Shown: positions 1 to 8,376, counted from the first letter of the stretch. The stretch: 64,000 bases of DNA from Mycolicibacterium bacteremicum (GCF_002086115.1 NZ_MVHJ01000018.1:1-64000); one strand, 5' to 3'. Notes: generated from the letters alone by a model not told the origin. Numbers and translations: made by a program.

Positions 1-2
1 CG

Positions 3-431
3 CCCGCCCCGCAGGACCCCGCGATCCTCGCCATGCCGGCCCAGCCGTCGCTGGCCGCCGCCCGCGTCGACATCCCCGAGGCCGCGGCGCTGCCGGTCGG
101 TGTCGCCAACGAGGCGGGCCTGCAACCCAAGGCGGTCCTGGCCGCCCGCGCCATCAGTCAGCAGTTCCCGCAGATCAACGAGATCGGCGGGGTGCGGCCG
201 GACTCCAAGCCCTGGCATCCCAGCGGGCTGGCGATCGACATCATGATCCCGAATTCGGGCAGCGCCGAGGGCATCGCGCTCGGCGACCAGATCATGGCCT
301 ATGCGATGGCCAACGCCGCCCGGTTCGGTCTGCAGGACGTGATCTGGCGGGGCACCTATTACACGCCCGCCGGTCCGCAGGCGTCCGGGTACGGGCACTT
401 CGACCACGTGCACATCACCGTCACCCGCTGA
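3..431 (+). CDS. C-terminal part of an exported LAS/M15-type zinc-peptidase-like protein (5' partial)
   Basis: The frame is open to the left edge, so the gene begins outside the window; the first internal ATG is at 33. The visible part carries a His-x-x-Gly-x-Ala-x-Asp motif (HPSGLAID, nt 216-239) and an Asp-His-Val-His near the end (nt 402-413). This is the zinc-ligand layout of the LAS/M15 peptidoglycan-peptidase fold, and this C-terminal domain is common in secreted actinobacterial wall proteins. Ala/Pro-rich sequence before it looks like a linker. I infer a wall-associated exported protein. Whether it is catalytically active, and what its N-terminal domains are, cannot be seen. It converges on the lycopene cyclase gene and overlaps its end by 11 bases. 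Confidence 0.6.
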   Translation, partial: PAPQDPAILAMPAQPSLAAARVDIPEAAALPVGVANEAGLQPKAVLAARAISQQFPQINEIGGVRPDSKPWHPSGLAIDIMIPNSGSAEGIALGDQIMAYAMANAARFGLQDVIWRGTYYTPAGPQASGYGHFDHVHITVTR

Positions 432-1605
432 CCCGTCGGGCGGACACCGCGGGCGGCCGCAGTGCCGAGCCGACCAGATGGCGGCGGAGCCGGGCGTCCG
501 ATATCCGGAACAGGTGACCCATCGCCAGCGCGGTGCCGGGCAGATCATCGCGGGCGGTCAGATAGGTCCAGCGGTGCGCGGCGGGCAGCGTGAAGAACGT
601 CTCGAAGAACTGCGGAACGTCGTCCGCGGGCATCCGCAGCAGGGCCTCCAGTCCGATCCGGCGGAGGCGGTGGATCGCCCGGGCCGATCGGGACCACACC
701 AGGTCGCGGCCCGCCCTCAGTGCGGCGTCGGGGCCGTCGGTGAGGTGGGTGGCGAAGGCGCCTGCCAACTCCGGCGCGAGCTGCAGGGACGCCGCGACAC
801 TGAACCCGGTCGCCGGATGGACCAGTGGCGCGGCCGCGCCGAACCCGAGCACTCCGGCCCCGGTGTGCCTGGGCTGATCCAGGGGAAAGGACACCTTCTC
901 GGCCCGGGCGTCGTCGGGTATCGCGATGCCGTGGTGGGCGAGCCGGGAGTGCAGCCGCCTGCGCAGCGTCGCCAGGGGCAGGCCGGGCCGGCGGGCCAGC
1001 GAGGTCTCCTCCACCAGCATCTGCCCGGCACCGAGCGGGATCGCGTACAGGAAGGTCGGCCACCCGGATTCACCGTGATCGGCGCGCCAGTCCATGAACA
1101 GCGCCTCGCCGGGTTTGGTCAGTGCGGAGACGGATTCGGCATCCAGCACCACACCGTAGGCGGTCTGGGCGGTGCCGCCCGGTTGTGGCGAGCGCGGATC
1201 GAGCGGACGGGACCGCCCGCCCGCGTCCACGATCACCGCCGCCCGCAGCCGGGTGCCGTCGGCCAGCGCGACCTCGCCGCGACCGGGCGCCCCGATGGCC
1301 CGCCCGGTGTACACGTGCACCCCGGCGAGCCGGTCGGCCAGGTGAGCCTGCAACGCCGGGACATCCAGGACGGCGTACTCCCAGCCCAAGGCGTGCTCGG
1401 TGAGCGCGACGGCCCGGCCGTCGGCACGTGCCGCAACCACCGATTCGGGAAGATCGGCGGGTAGCTCGGCGCTCCACATCCCGTAGGTCGCGATCCACGG
1501 GCGCTCGGGGGCGGTGTCGACCAGCCCGGTGTCCAGCCCGACCCGTGCGCAGGCACCTGCCAACGCCATCCCGGCGGGCCCACCGCCGACGACCAGTACG
1601 TCCAT
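421..1605 (-). CDS. Lycopene cyclase family protein (CrtL/CrtY type)
   Basis: FAD/NAD(P)-binding protein of the flavin-dependent lycopene cyclase family, which closes the linear ends of lycopene into ionone rings in carotenoid synthesis. Evidence: an N-terminal dinucleotide motif GGGPAG at residues 7-12, the family signature YGMW at 41-44, and in the middle the series MDWR, PTFLYAIPL and VEETSL that is typical of CrtL. At 394 residues it has normal family length. It starts 5 bases after the MOSC gene stop on the same strand and has no clear ribosome site of its own, so translational coupling is likely. No other carotenoid gene (crtE, crtB, crtI) is visible here, so the substrate is inferred from family only; other halogenase-like flavoproteins are less likely. 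Confidence 0.8.
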   Translation of the reverse strand: MDVLVVGGGPAGMALAGACARVGLDTGLVDTAPERPWIATYGMWSAELPADLPESVVAARADGRAVALTEHALGWEYAVLDVPALQAHLADRLAGVHVYTGRAIGAPGRGEVALADGTRLRAAVIVDAGGRSRPLDPRSPQPGGTAQTAYGVVLDAESVSALTKPGEALFMDWRADHGESGWPTFLYAIPLGAGQMLVEETSLARRPGLPLATLRRRLHSRLAHHGIAIPDDARAEKVSFPLDQPRHTGAGVLGFGAAAPLVHPATGFSVAASLQLAPELAGAFATHLTDGPDAALRAGRDLVWSRSARAIHRLRRIGLEALLRMPADDVPQFFETFFTLPAAHRWTYLTARDDLPGTALAMGHLFRISDARLRRHLVGSALRPPAVSARRVSG

Positions 1606-1610
1606 CCGGG

Positions 1611-2429
1611 TCAGCTCGGTGAGAACCGGTCACCGAGGCTGATCGTGCCCTCGGTGACCACCTCGAAATATGCTCCGGCACAGGGCAGCCGGCCCAGGCC
1701 GAAGGAATCGACCAGGTTCTCCCGGGCCGGGGTGCGCAGCGCGTGGGCGGCGCGGTCCAGGTCACCGTGCGCCAGGGTCGGGATCACGCACCGCGGCGTG
1801 GCGCCCATGCCCCGCAGCTGTGCGGTGCCCACACCGAAAGTCTGCCCCGTCCAGTCGTTCTCGGTGTAGGCGGGATGACCCGGGGGTGTGGTGATGACGA
1901 TGTTCGGGCGGTACCGCAGGCCCTCGGTGCCGATCTGCTCCAGCGTGGCGGTGGTGATGACGTGCAGCGGGGCCAGGTCGACGAAGGAGTCGCCGGGCGT
2001 CGCCTCACCCAGTTCGAGCAGCGGCGCGTCCACGACGGCGTCCAGTCCGCGGTCGAGCACCTGTTCGGGATCGGCGCGCTCCAGGCTGGCACCCGCCGGC
2101 CGCCGGTCGGCGACCCGCACCGGCCGCGCCACCAGCTCGGAGAGCGCGTCGTCGAAATCGGCGTCCCCGGGCGTCAGCTGCCTGCCGTCGGGCAGTCGGA
2201 CGCGCACCCGGTCCCCGTCCAGGCTGGCGGTGCAGGTGAGCAGCGTGCGCCACAGCCGCGCCTGTTTGGCGCTGGCCACCCGCCCGGTCTCGGCGTCGAT
2301 CAACGCCAGCCGACGATCCCCCGCGGCGCCCTCGTGGTTGACCTCGAGCGTGGCGACGGACTCGCCGAGCATGGACTTGACCGGGTAGCGGTACAGACTG
2401 TCCACGTGCAGCGCGGATTCGGTGGCCAT
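1611..2429 (-). CDS. MOSC domain-containing protein
   Basis: Two-domain MOSC protein of 272 residues: an N-terminal MOSC beta-barrel (LYRYPVKSMLGE near residue 13) followed by the MOSC domain proper with the conserved cysteine in PRCVIPTL near residue 210. The family comprises molybdenum-cofactor-sulfuration C-terminal domains and related amidoxime-reducing proteins; the cysteine normally binds the molybdenum cofactor or carries sulfur. The substrate is not known. It is first in a two-gene unit with the lycopene cyclase. The ATG at 2429 has no ribosome site but sits 6 bases behind a TANNNT hexamer, so I expect a leaderless transcript. A functional link to the cyclase is not evident. Confidence 0.8.
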   Translation of the reverse strand: MATESALHVDSLYRYPVKSMLGESVATLEVNHEGAAGDRRLALIDAETGRVASAKQARLWRTLLTCTASLDGDRVRVRLPDGRQLTPGDADFDDALSELVARPVRVADRRPAGASLERADPEQVLDRGLDAVVDAPLLELGEATPGDSFVDLAPLHVITTATLEQIGTEGLRYRPNIVITTPPGHPAYTENDWTGQTFGVGTAQLRGMGATPRCVIPTLAHGDLDRAAHALRTPARENLVDSFGLGRLPCAGAYFEVVTEGTISLGDRFSPS

Positions 2430-2441
2430 ACTCGAACACTA
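2430..2441 (-). promoter_or_regulatory. Leaderless -10 element of the MOSC gene
   Basis: On the minus strand the hexamer TAGTGT (2441 to 2436), a six-base spacer, and then the ATG at 2429. A mycobacterial SigA -10 of TANNNT form places transcription initiation about 7 bases downstream, that is on the A of the start codon. No Shine-Dalgarno sequence is present. Confidence 0.45.
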
Positions 2442-2458
2442 CGACGGCGGTGGGGGCC

Positions 2459-4888
2459 TCAGCTCGCCAGCGGGGTCAGCGTCGCCGGGTCCACCGTCGG
2501 CAGACTCAGCCGCATGTCGGTCACCCGTAGCGAACCGAACGAGGTGAGGGTGGCGTAGGTGGTCGATGAGGCGACCAGTTGCACCGTCACGGTCTGGCCG
2601 GGACGCAGGGTGTGCGCGACCGGCTCCAGCGCGATGGTCATCGAGTGCGGCTGCCCGTCCAGGGTGACGGGGACGGGGGTGATCTGGTTGCCGAGCACAC
2701 GGCCGGTGGAGTTGTCCACCAGTTGGGCGTAGACGTGCCGGGCGGTGCCGGTCCCGCTGTAGCTCAGCGTCAACTGCGGCGCCCCGACGACGTGTGTCGT
2801 GGTGGCCGACACCGGTGAGCGCAGATTCAGCGCGTTGGCGGCCTTGGACGCGCCGAACGGGATCACCCCGAGCATCGGGCCCGAGCCACCGAGGAAGGGC
2901 AGCAGCGGCAGCGACCCGCCGGAACCACGCGACTCGATGGCGGTGCCCGGGATGGTCGGATAGCTCTCGGAGGCGTAGAACTGCCCGCGCTGGTCGACGA
3001 ACTCGAACTGCGGACCGGTCACCGCGGCGGTGTTGCCGTTGACGTATCGGTCGAGCCAGGCCAGGGTGGCGCGCTGGATGAGCACCCCGTCGGTCGGGTC
3101 GAAGAGGTCACCGCACAGGCCGTGCCCGCCGCAGTACCAGATCACCTTCGTCGGAACGCCATTGGCGATCAAAGTCGATGCGGTGGTGTCGGCCTCCTGT
3201 AGCGAGAACAGGGTGTCGACGGTGCCCTGGATCAGCAGGGTCGGGGCGGTGATCTTGCCGACGAGCTCGCGCGGGCCGCCGGGTCCCAGTTGGGCCAGCC
3301 GGGCCTGCTCGGCCGCGGTCTGTCTGCCGGTCAGCACGCCGTAGATGGTCGCGGGCAGGATGGCGGGGTTCGGCCGGGTGAACAGGGTGATCCCGGCGGT
3401 CAGGATCGCCGCCCAGCTGCTCTTGAACGCCTGGTTCTGGTACGTGGCGGTGTTCAGGGTGTTCCAGGTGATCGCGGGGACGATCGCATCGATGCGCGGA
3501 TCCGTTGCAGCGCTGACCAATTGGATGCCGCCGCCATAGGAGGCGCCGGTCATGCCGATGCGCGGATCCAGCACCCCCGGGTCCAGGCGGGCCTCCGGCA
3601 GGGTGGCCACCCAGCTGATGATCGTCGACACGTCCTTGGCGTCGAAGTCGGGGGAGTCCTGCTCCAGCCGCCCGCCGGAGCTGTGCTCGCCGCGGGGGTC
3701 CCAAGTGACGACGTTGTAGCCGGCGGCCCGCAGCGTGCCGGTGTACACCAGCCCCGAGGTGTCGGCGATGATCCCGTCCAGCAGGGTGGGGCCGAGGTTC
3801 GTCGCGCCGGGCAGCAGCAGGCCGGGGCCCTGCAGGATGGTGGCGGCCTTCTCCCCGGGTTTCAGGCCGGCCGCGGGCATGAAGTGCGCGTTGATGCGAG
3901 TGCCGTCGAACGAGGTCAACATGACGTCGCGGGGGCGGGGCGTGCCGGCGGGCCGCCCCCACTCCCAGGGATAGCCGACGATGGGGTGCAGCAGATCGCT
4001 GACCACCGGAATCTGGTTGATGACCGCGACGATCGGCGTGACGAAAAGAGGCCCGAGCACCGGTATCCGCTGGAGCGGTTCGAGCAGTGGTGTCTTGGGC
4101 GTCGCGATCACCGGGGCGTGGGTCACCGGGTCGATGACCACCGCGGCGCCGGTGCTCGGTGCCAGGGTGCTCCTGCTCGCCGCGGCCAGCATGGTCCACG
4201 ACAGGGGGGTGTCGATGGGCGCCGTGGGTCCGGTCCCGGCGGTCCGCACCGTGCGCGGACGCACCAGCGCCGTCGGGACCTCTGCGGCCGGTGTCGGCGC
4301 GAAGATGACGGGGTCGGTGGACTCCGGCGCTGTGCTTGCTGAGTCGACGGGCTGGGTGTCACCGGGCTGGTTGTCTTCGCGCTGAGTATCCGCGGGGCGA
4401 ACATGTTCGGCGCCAGGCATTTCCGCCAGGTTCTCGTCCGGTCCCGTCTCGTCGGGTCTCGTCTGCTCTGTTGGCGCTGTTGCCTCTGTTGTCTCGGCCG
4501 GTTCGTCCTGCTCGGTCTTGGCGGACTCGGATGCTTGGGGCCGGTTCTCCGCGGGCCGGGTCTCGTCGGGTTTGGATTCGGGTTCGGTCCGAGCATTGCC
4601 GTCGTGGCGAACCGACACCGCGCGAGGCTTCTTCGCCACCGGCTTCTTTTTCGGAACGAGCGACGCGGGCTTCTCGGTGTTCGCCGGGCGCTCGGCGCCG
4701 GTGGTGTCGGCGGCGCCCGATGACGGTGCCGACTCGCCCGTCGTAGACGTGGTGTCCCGGCTGCCGGACGTCTCGGCCGGCGCGGCCGACGCGATCCCGG
4801 TGCCGCACAGTACCGCTGTGCCGATTCCCAGCGCTGCGGCGAGCCCGCCGACCCTGCCGATGTGGGAAGCCGTGCTGACGCGGGTCAT
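2459..4888 (-). CDS. Secreted alpha/beta hydrolase (CocE/S15-like) with long charged, Pro/Thr-rich N-terminus
   Basis: An 809-residue exported protein. Residues 1-36 form a signal peptide with a likely cut after GIASAA. Residues ~37-210 are low complexity, rich in Glu, Thr, Pro, Asp and Lys, as in many mycobacterial wall-spanning proteins. The catalytic alpha/beta hydrolase domain follows from ~305: WDPRGEHSSGG near 396, the nucleophile elbow GASYGG with Ser450, an Asp in the QGTVDTLF stretch and a His in GGHGLCGD. The last ~180 residues resemble the beta-sandwich found in X-Pro dipeptidyl-peptidase/CocE-type enzymes. It probably hydrolyses an ester or peptide bond outside the membrane; the substrate is unknown. 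The ATG at 4888 has a good GGAGAG site. It stands alone. Confidence 0.75.
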   Translation of the reverse strand: MTRVSTASHIGRVGGLAAALGIGTAVLCGTGIASAAPAETSGSRDTTSTTGESAPSSGAADTTGAERPANTEKPASLVPKKKPVAKKPRAVSVRHDGNARTEPESKPDETRPAENRPQASESAKTEQDEPAETTEATAPTEQTRPDETGPDENLAEMPGAEHVRPADTQREDNQPGDTQPVDSASTAPESTDPVIFAPTPAAEVPTALVRPRTVRTAGTGPTAPIDTPLSWTMLAAASRSTLAPSTGAAVVIDPVTHAPVIATPKTPLLEPLQRIPVLGPLFVTPIVAVINQIPVVSDLLHPIVGYPWEWGRPAGTPRPRDVMLTSFDGTRINAHFMPAAGLKPGEKAATILQGPGLLLPGATNLGPTLLDGIIADTSGLVYTGTLRAAGYNVVTWDPRGEHSSGGRLEQDSPDFDAKDVSTIISWVATLPEARLDPGVLDPRIGMTGASYGGGIQLVSAATDPRIDAIVPAITWNTLNTATYQNQAFKSSWAAILTAGITLFTRPNPAILPATIYGVLTGRQTAAEQARLAQLGPGGPRELVGKITAPTLLIQGTVDTLFSLQEADTTASTLIANGVPTKVIWYCGGHGLCGDLFDPTDGVLIQRATLAWLDRYVNGNTAAVTGPQFEFVDQRGQFYASESYPTIPGTAIESRGSGGSLPLLPFLGGSGPMLGVIPFGASKAANALNLRSPVSATTTHVVGAPQLTLSYSGTGTARHVYAQLVDNSTGRVLGNQITPVPVTLDGQPHSMTIALEPVAHTLRPGQTVTVQLVASSTTYATLTSFGSLRVTDMRLSLPTVDPATLTPLAS

Positions 4889-5009
4889 GGCAGGGCTCTC
4901 CAGTCAGTTGGCGGGGAGTTTGCTGGGCACGTGATGTACATCACAACACGCGGGCCGTGGTCGGGCAAGCCGGGAAACGCAGCGCGGGGCGGGCTGGCAT
5001 GCTCGACCC

Positions 5010-5336
5010 GTGGATAGCGCCTTGGCGGGGTTGCGATTGAAATCCACGACGGTGACTCTGCGGCGGGCCCGACGGGCCGATGTGCCTGAGCTGGTCGCGA
5101 TGCTCGCCGCGGACCCGGTGGAGCCGGCCGGCGGCGACCTGGCCCCTTACTACGCCGCCTTCGACGTGATGGACGGGCAGGAGCACGAACTCCTACTGGT
5201 TGCCGGCCGGGGCGGCGAGGTCGTCGCAACGCTGCAGTTGACGAGCGATAACGCGCGGGTCGACGCGCACCGGTTCTACCAGCGCCTGAAGTTCATCGCC
5301 TCCCACACCGGCTTCAAGCTGTCGCTCCCGCGCTGA
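5010..5336 (+). pseudogene. GNAT acetyltransferase with internal in-frame deletion of the acetyl-CoA site
   Basis: The 108-residue frame begins like a GNAT protein (TVTLRRARRADVPELVAML, then VVATLQLT at ~70-77) and ends like the last third of one (SDNARVDAHRFYQRL, then KLSLP). The middle is absent. In full-length relatives, strand beta-4 ending in LQLx is followed by ~55 residues that include the R/Q-x-x-G-x-G/A acetyl-CoA loop and then GCxLVQLTSD. Here LQLT runs straight into SDNARVD, as if a deletion had joined the two similar QLT-coding segments at ~5231-5245. The frame is kept, so a small protein may still be made, but it lacks the cofactor-binding motif and is unlikely to acetylate anything. 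The GTG start is 6 bases behind CATGCT, a weak -10-like hexamer. Confidence 0.6.
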
Positions 5337-5465
5337 CCGGGACCCCGCGGGGACCTCGGATCTGTTCGGGGACAGTCCGTTTTGCGCGGGATTCAGCATG
5401 TATCCGAAGTCGCGTCAGGGCTGACAGCACCCGCGTTGTGAACCCCGCCGAACGACCGGGCGGCG

Positions 5466-6134
5466 TCAGGCCGTGCGGGCACTCCATTCCGCGGTCCGCG
5501 CGGGCGTCGCCTCGGCGAGCGCCCTGCGGGTGTCCTCGGCGTCGAAATCCTTGCCGTACACCGGTGTCCCGGGCTGTTGGCGCCACGACTCGGAGATCGG
5601 GCCGGCGTCGACGGGGTCGAAGCCGAGTTCATCGACGACCCGGTGCACCAGCTCACGACCGGGGCCGTCCTCGCCCGCGACCGGCAGTGCGATGCGATCG
5701 GTTGTGCCACTGGGTGTTCCGCGTTCGAGCAGATGCTTCCAGAAGATGCCGTTGAACACCTTGTAGACCGGGGCCCCGATCTGCTCGGCCACCCAGGCGC
5801 TCTCGACCTGCCCGTCCTCGATCGGGGTGATCTCGCCGTCACGCTGCTGGGGGTAGTAGTTGTTGGTCTCGATCACCGGCGCACCGGGCTTGCGGTCATC
5901 GACGATGCCGTCGGCGAGGTCGGGGACGTTCTTCTGCGGGATGCTGAGGATGACGAGGTCGGCGTCGGCCGCCGCGTCCTTGGCCCATACCGCGGTCGCG
6001 CCTGTTTCGGCAGCGAGATCGGCCAGCGTCTCCGGTGAGCGCGAGTTGGACACGTTCACCTCGTGTCCGAGTTCGCGCAGCCGGCGCGCCAGCGTCCCGC
6101 CGATATGTCCTGCGCCGATGATTCCGATCTTCAT
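5466..6134 (-). CDS. NADPH-dependent F420 reductase-like NAD(P)-binding oxidoreductase
   Basis: A 222-residue Rossmann protein with GAGHIGG at residues 7-13, an SNSR stretch after strand 2 that suggests NADP preference, and ETNNYYPQQRDGE in the middle. This is the layout of the COG2085/F420:NADP oxidoreductase-like family (a short relative of pyrroline-5-carboxylate reductase). True Fno enzymes move hydride between F420H2 and NADP+; many paralogues have unknown substrates, so I call only the family. I chose the ATG at 6134 over one further upstream because AGGAGG lies 6 bases ahead of it and the dinucleotide motif then falls at the usual position. It is monocistronic; the neighbours run the same way but are well separated. 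Confidence 0.75.
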   Translation of the reverse strand: MKIGIIGAGHIGGTLARRLRELGHEVNVSNSRSPETLADLAAETGATAVWAKDAAADADLVILSIPQKNVPDLADGIVDDRKPGAPVIETNNYYPQQRDGEITPIEDGQVESAWVAEQIGAPVYKVFNGIFWKHLLERGTPSGTTDRIALPVAGEDGPGRELVHRVVDELGFDPVDAGPISESWRQQPGTPVYGKDFDAEDTRRALAEATPARTAEWSARTA

Positions 6135-6258
6135 GCGTCGCCTCCTGTTGATGTTGGCCTGTTTCGCACCAACGGCGCGAGCGCGGGCCTTGTTCCGAGT
6201 AGGTCGCACCGAATCGGATATCTCCGCGCTTCATGCACCGCGGAGCCAACTCCGCCCG

Positions 6259-6606
6259 CTATCGCAGTCCTGAGCACGCAATCGGTGTGAGTTCCCGGAC
6301 CTCGGTGGCGATGATCAGTCCGGGATCGAAACTCGCGTGGTCGTCGAGGAAGTCCTGGCTGTCGCGGTAGGTTGCTGCGAGCCGCTGCGGATCCGCTCCG
6401 GGGCGATAGCCGACGAGGGCGATCACCCGGTGTGGTTCTGCGGCATCGGTCCACACCCCGTGCACGTCGATGCCGTAGGCACGCAACGTGCGGATGTGGC
6501 GCGGCCAGAACTCGTCGATGTAGCGGTTCAGCGCCGCGGCGTCGGCCAGGGTGTAGGTCCGCAGTTCCACCAGTCGAGTCTCTGCTGCCGGCGCCACGCA
6601 CACCAT
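6259..6606 (-). CDS. NIPSNAP family protein
   Basis: Small ferredoxin-like alpha-beta barrel protein. VELRTYTL, followed ~15 residues later by DEFWPRHIRTLRAYGI and then VIALVGYRPGADPQRLAATYRDSQDF, is the NIPSNAP pattern. The family often accompanies hydrolases or acyl-CoA enzymes, but its biochemical role is unsettled. The start is uncertain: ATG at 6606 gives 115 residues, while the GTG at 6570 gives a protein beginning VELRTYTL, which is where most NIPSNAP proteins begin. Neither has a strong ribosome site. The gene is divergent from the CoA-ester lyase, and two adjacent palindromes lie between them, so the pair may share control. Confidence 0.65.
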   Translation of the reverse strand: MVCVAPAAETRLVELRTYTLADAAALNRYIDEFWPRHIRTLRAYGIDVHGVWTDAAEPHRVIALVGYRPGADPQRLAATYRDSQDFLDDHASFDPGLIIATEVRELTPIACSGLR

Positions 6607-6649
6607 GCAGGTGGCGGGGGATCGGGAGTAGGGCTGGCGGGAATGGCGG

Positions 6650-6668
6650 TCACGCCACGCTGGCGTGA
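6650..6668. promoter_or_regulatory. Perfect palindrome, probable operator (site 1)
   Basis: TCACGCCA and TGGCGTGA are exact inverted repeats around a 3-base centre, in the gap between the divergent NIPSNAP and CoA-ester lyase genes. Size and position suit a dimeric repressor of the TetR, GntR or MarR type. No regulator gene is adjacent. Confidence 0.4.
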
Positions 6669-6686
6669 ACATTATGTGCTTAATGT
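6669..6686. promoter_or_regulatory. Second palindrome, probable operator (site 2) and -10 candidate
   Basis: ACATTA, a 6-base centre and TAATGT form an exact inverted repeat that begins one base after site 1. The right arm TAATGT also fits a TANNNT -10 for the rightward CoA-ester lyase gene, so a protein bound here would block transcription. Confidence 0.35.
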
Positions 6687-6746
6687 GGCCGATGCGTCGC
6701 GGTGCCCGGACGATGGGAACCACATCGCCGAGCGGAAGGTCAATGC

Positions 6747-7598
6747 GTGACGGTTTCGACGCAGACAACCCAACGACCCCGGAAGCCGCACTGGTCGCTG
6801 GCCCGGACCTGGCTGTTGCAGCCCGGTGTTCCCGACGGTGCCGACCTGTTCGACGCTGCGGTGGCGGGTGGCGCGGACGCCGTGGTGCTCGACATCGAGG
6901 ACGGCCTGCCCGATTCGCAGAAGGCTGCCGGTCGTGCGGCCGTCGCCGAATGGTTGGGCGGCGGGCATGCCTGGGTGCGGATCAACAGTGTGGCCACGGC
7001 AGCCTGGTCGGCCGATCTCGACGCGGTGGCCGCGGCACCCGGTCTGCGCGGCGTGATGTTGGCCAAGGTGGAATCCGGCGACGATATCGCTGCCACTGCG
7101 GCGCGGTTGCCTGCCGGCACCCCGCTGGTGGCGCTCGTCGAGTCGGCGCTCGGCATTGAGGCGGTCTCCGAGATTGCGCGCACCCCGGGTTGTCACCGAA
7201 TCGCATTCGGGCTCGGCGATTTCCGCCGGGACACCGGGATGAGCGGGGATCCGGCGGTGCTGGCCTATCCCCGCGCCCGACTGGTGATCGCCAGCCGCGC
7301 CGCACAGTTGCCCGCCCCCATCGACGGTCCGACCCTGCGGGATCAGTCGCGTCACCTGGCCCGTGAGACCGAGGTTGCCAAGGCGGCGGGAATGACCGGG
7401 CGGCTGTGCCTGGATTCCGGGCACGCCGAGACGATCAACAGCCTGCTCAGCCCGTCGGCGCTGGACATCGACGAGGCCCGCCGGACGCTGGCCCGGTTGG
7501 ATGCGCCCACCGGCGCGTACGACGGCAGCGTCGGGCCCACCCGCGCCCGGGCTCAGGCGGTGTTGGATCTCGCCGAGAAACTCGGGTTGGTCCAGTAG
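6747..7598 (+). CDS. CoA-ester lyase, HpcH/HpaI aldolase-citrate lyase (CitE-like) family
   Basis: TIM-barrel lyase of 283 residues. Diagnostic parts are LLQPGV near the N-terminus, VVLDIEDGLPDSQK (metal-binding and turn region), WVRINS, LAKVESGDDI (conserved acidic residue in the strand) and LVESALGIEAV. Family members cleave or make malyl-CoA, citramalyl-CoA or beta-hydroxyacyl-CoA using Mg2+. This branch lacks the C-terminal extension of large malyl-CoA lyases, so I infer a CitE-like protein acting on a small 3-hydroxyacyl-CoA. I chose the GTG at 6747 because GGAAGG lies about 7 bases ahead and the protein then starts at usual family length. It ends next to the convergent DUF1906 gene with one base between the stops. 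Confidence 0.8.
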   Translation: MTVSTQTTQRPRKPHWSLARTWLLQPGVPDGADLFDAAVAGGADAVVLDIEDGLPDSQKAAGRAAVAEWLGGGHAWVRINSVATAAWSADLDAVAAAPGLRGVMLAKVESGDDIAATAARLPAGTPLVALVESALGIEAVSEIARTPGCHRIAFGLGDFRRDTGMSGDPAVLAYPRARLVIASRAAQLPAPIDGPTLRDQSRHLARETEVAKAAGMTGRLCLDSGHAETINSLLSPSALDIDEARRTLARLDAPTGAYDGSVGPTRARAQAVLDLAEKLGLVQ

Positions 7599-7599
7599 G

Positions 7600-8364
7600 T
7601 CAGGGGTGCAGGTTCCACTGGCCGACATCTGAGGCGAGCACGTCGTTGACGTCGACGCGGCTGCCGCCGACCAGCGGTCCGGGATTGGAGGCGGTGTCGA
7701 TGATGCGTTGGTACAGCACGGCCGCCGGATGGATCTGGCCGCCCGACCAGGACCGGGTCTGCCACACCCACGCCTTGCCCGGGGTGCTGGAACGTCCGAC
7801 GACACCGCTGGCGATGGCCCATTCGCAGGGGCGGATACCCGCGTAGATGCCGGTGCGCATCTGGCCGAGCACCGAATTGATGCCCCGGAACCATTGCAGC
7901 GCAAGGGTGTCCCACGTGTTGCGATCGATATCGTCATCCACGCTGAAGTACACCGGAGCGGTCTGTCCGCCACCGGCCGCGGTGTGCAGCTGCCAGGCGG
8001 TGCGGGCGTCGGCGACACCGCCGGCGAAGCCCCGGGTGAAATCCGACGGTGCGGTTCCGCCGGGTTTGCCGTACTGGTAATTGCTGACGATCACCAGCCC
8101 GGCGGCGGTCAGCGATTGGGCGTAGGGCAGCGTGATCGGCTTGGCGCCGAACGACGAACCGGGCCGCGAGGTCGACACGTAGTTGATGACGCCGGCGTGC
8201 CCGGCCGCCCGGATGTCGGCCGCCGGGATCTGGCGCGCGGCGAAGTCGATGAGGGTGGGCGCTGCGGCGGAAGCGGACGGGGCGCCCGCGGTCGCGGCAC
8301 CGAGCCCGGCCAGCGCCGTCGTCGCCGCGGCGTAGCGCAGCGCGTCACGCCGGGAGAATTGCAC
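7600..8364 (-). CDS. Tat-exported DUF1906 (glycoside-hydrolase-like, Rv2525c-type) protein
   Basis: A 254-residue protein starting MQFSRRDAL, a twin-arginine signal with hydrophobic stretch and an Ala-rich cut region to ~residue 34. The mature part has the DUF1906 pattern: LIDFAARQIPAADIRAAGHAG, INYVSTSRPG, VIVSNYQYGKPG, APVYFSVDDDID, RTGIYAG and RVDVNDVLASDVGQW. The domain is a TIM barrel related to lysozyme-like hydrolases; the M. tuberculosis relative Rv2525c is Tat-secreted and linked to the cell wall. Acidic residues in SVDDD match the active-site strand. The GTG start sits 6 bases behind TAACAT and has no ribosome site. It is divergent from the AhpD-like gene. Confidence 0.85.
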   Translation of the reverse strand: MQFSRRDALRYAAATTALAGLGAATAGAPSASAAAPTLIDFAARQIPAADIRAAGHAGVINYVSTSRPGSSFGAKPITLPYAQSLTAAGLVIVSNYQYGKPGGTAPSDFTRGFAGGVADARTAWQLHTAAGGGQTAPVYFSVDDDIDRNTWDTLALQWFRGINSVLGQMRTGIYAGIRPCEWAIASGVVGRSSTPGKAWVWQTRSWSGGQIHPAAVLYQRIIDTASNPGPLVGGSRVDVNDVLASDVGQWNLHP

Positions 8365-8376
8365 GGCGCGATGTTA
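8365..8376 (-). promoter_or_regulatory. Leaderless -10 element of the DUF1906 gene
   Basis: The minus strand reads TAACAT, six bases, then the GTG at 8364. The TANNNT hexamer spacing predicts initiation on the start codon itself; there is no ribosome site. Confidence 0.45.
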
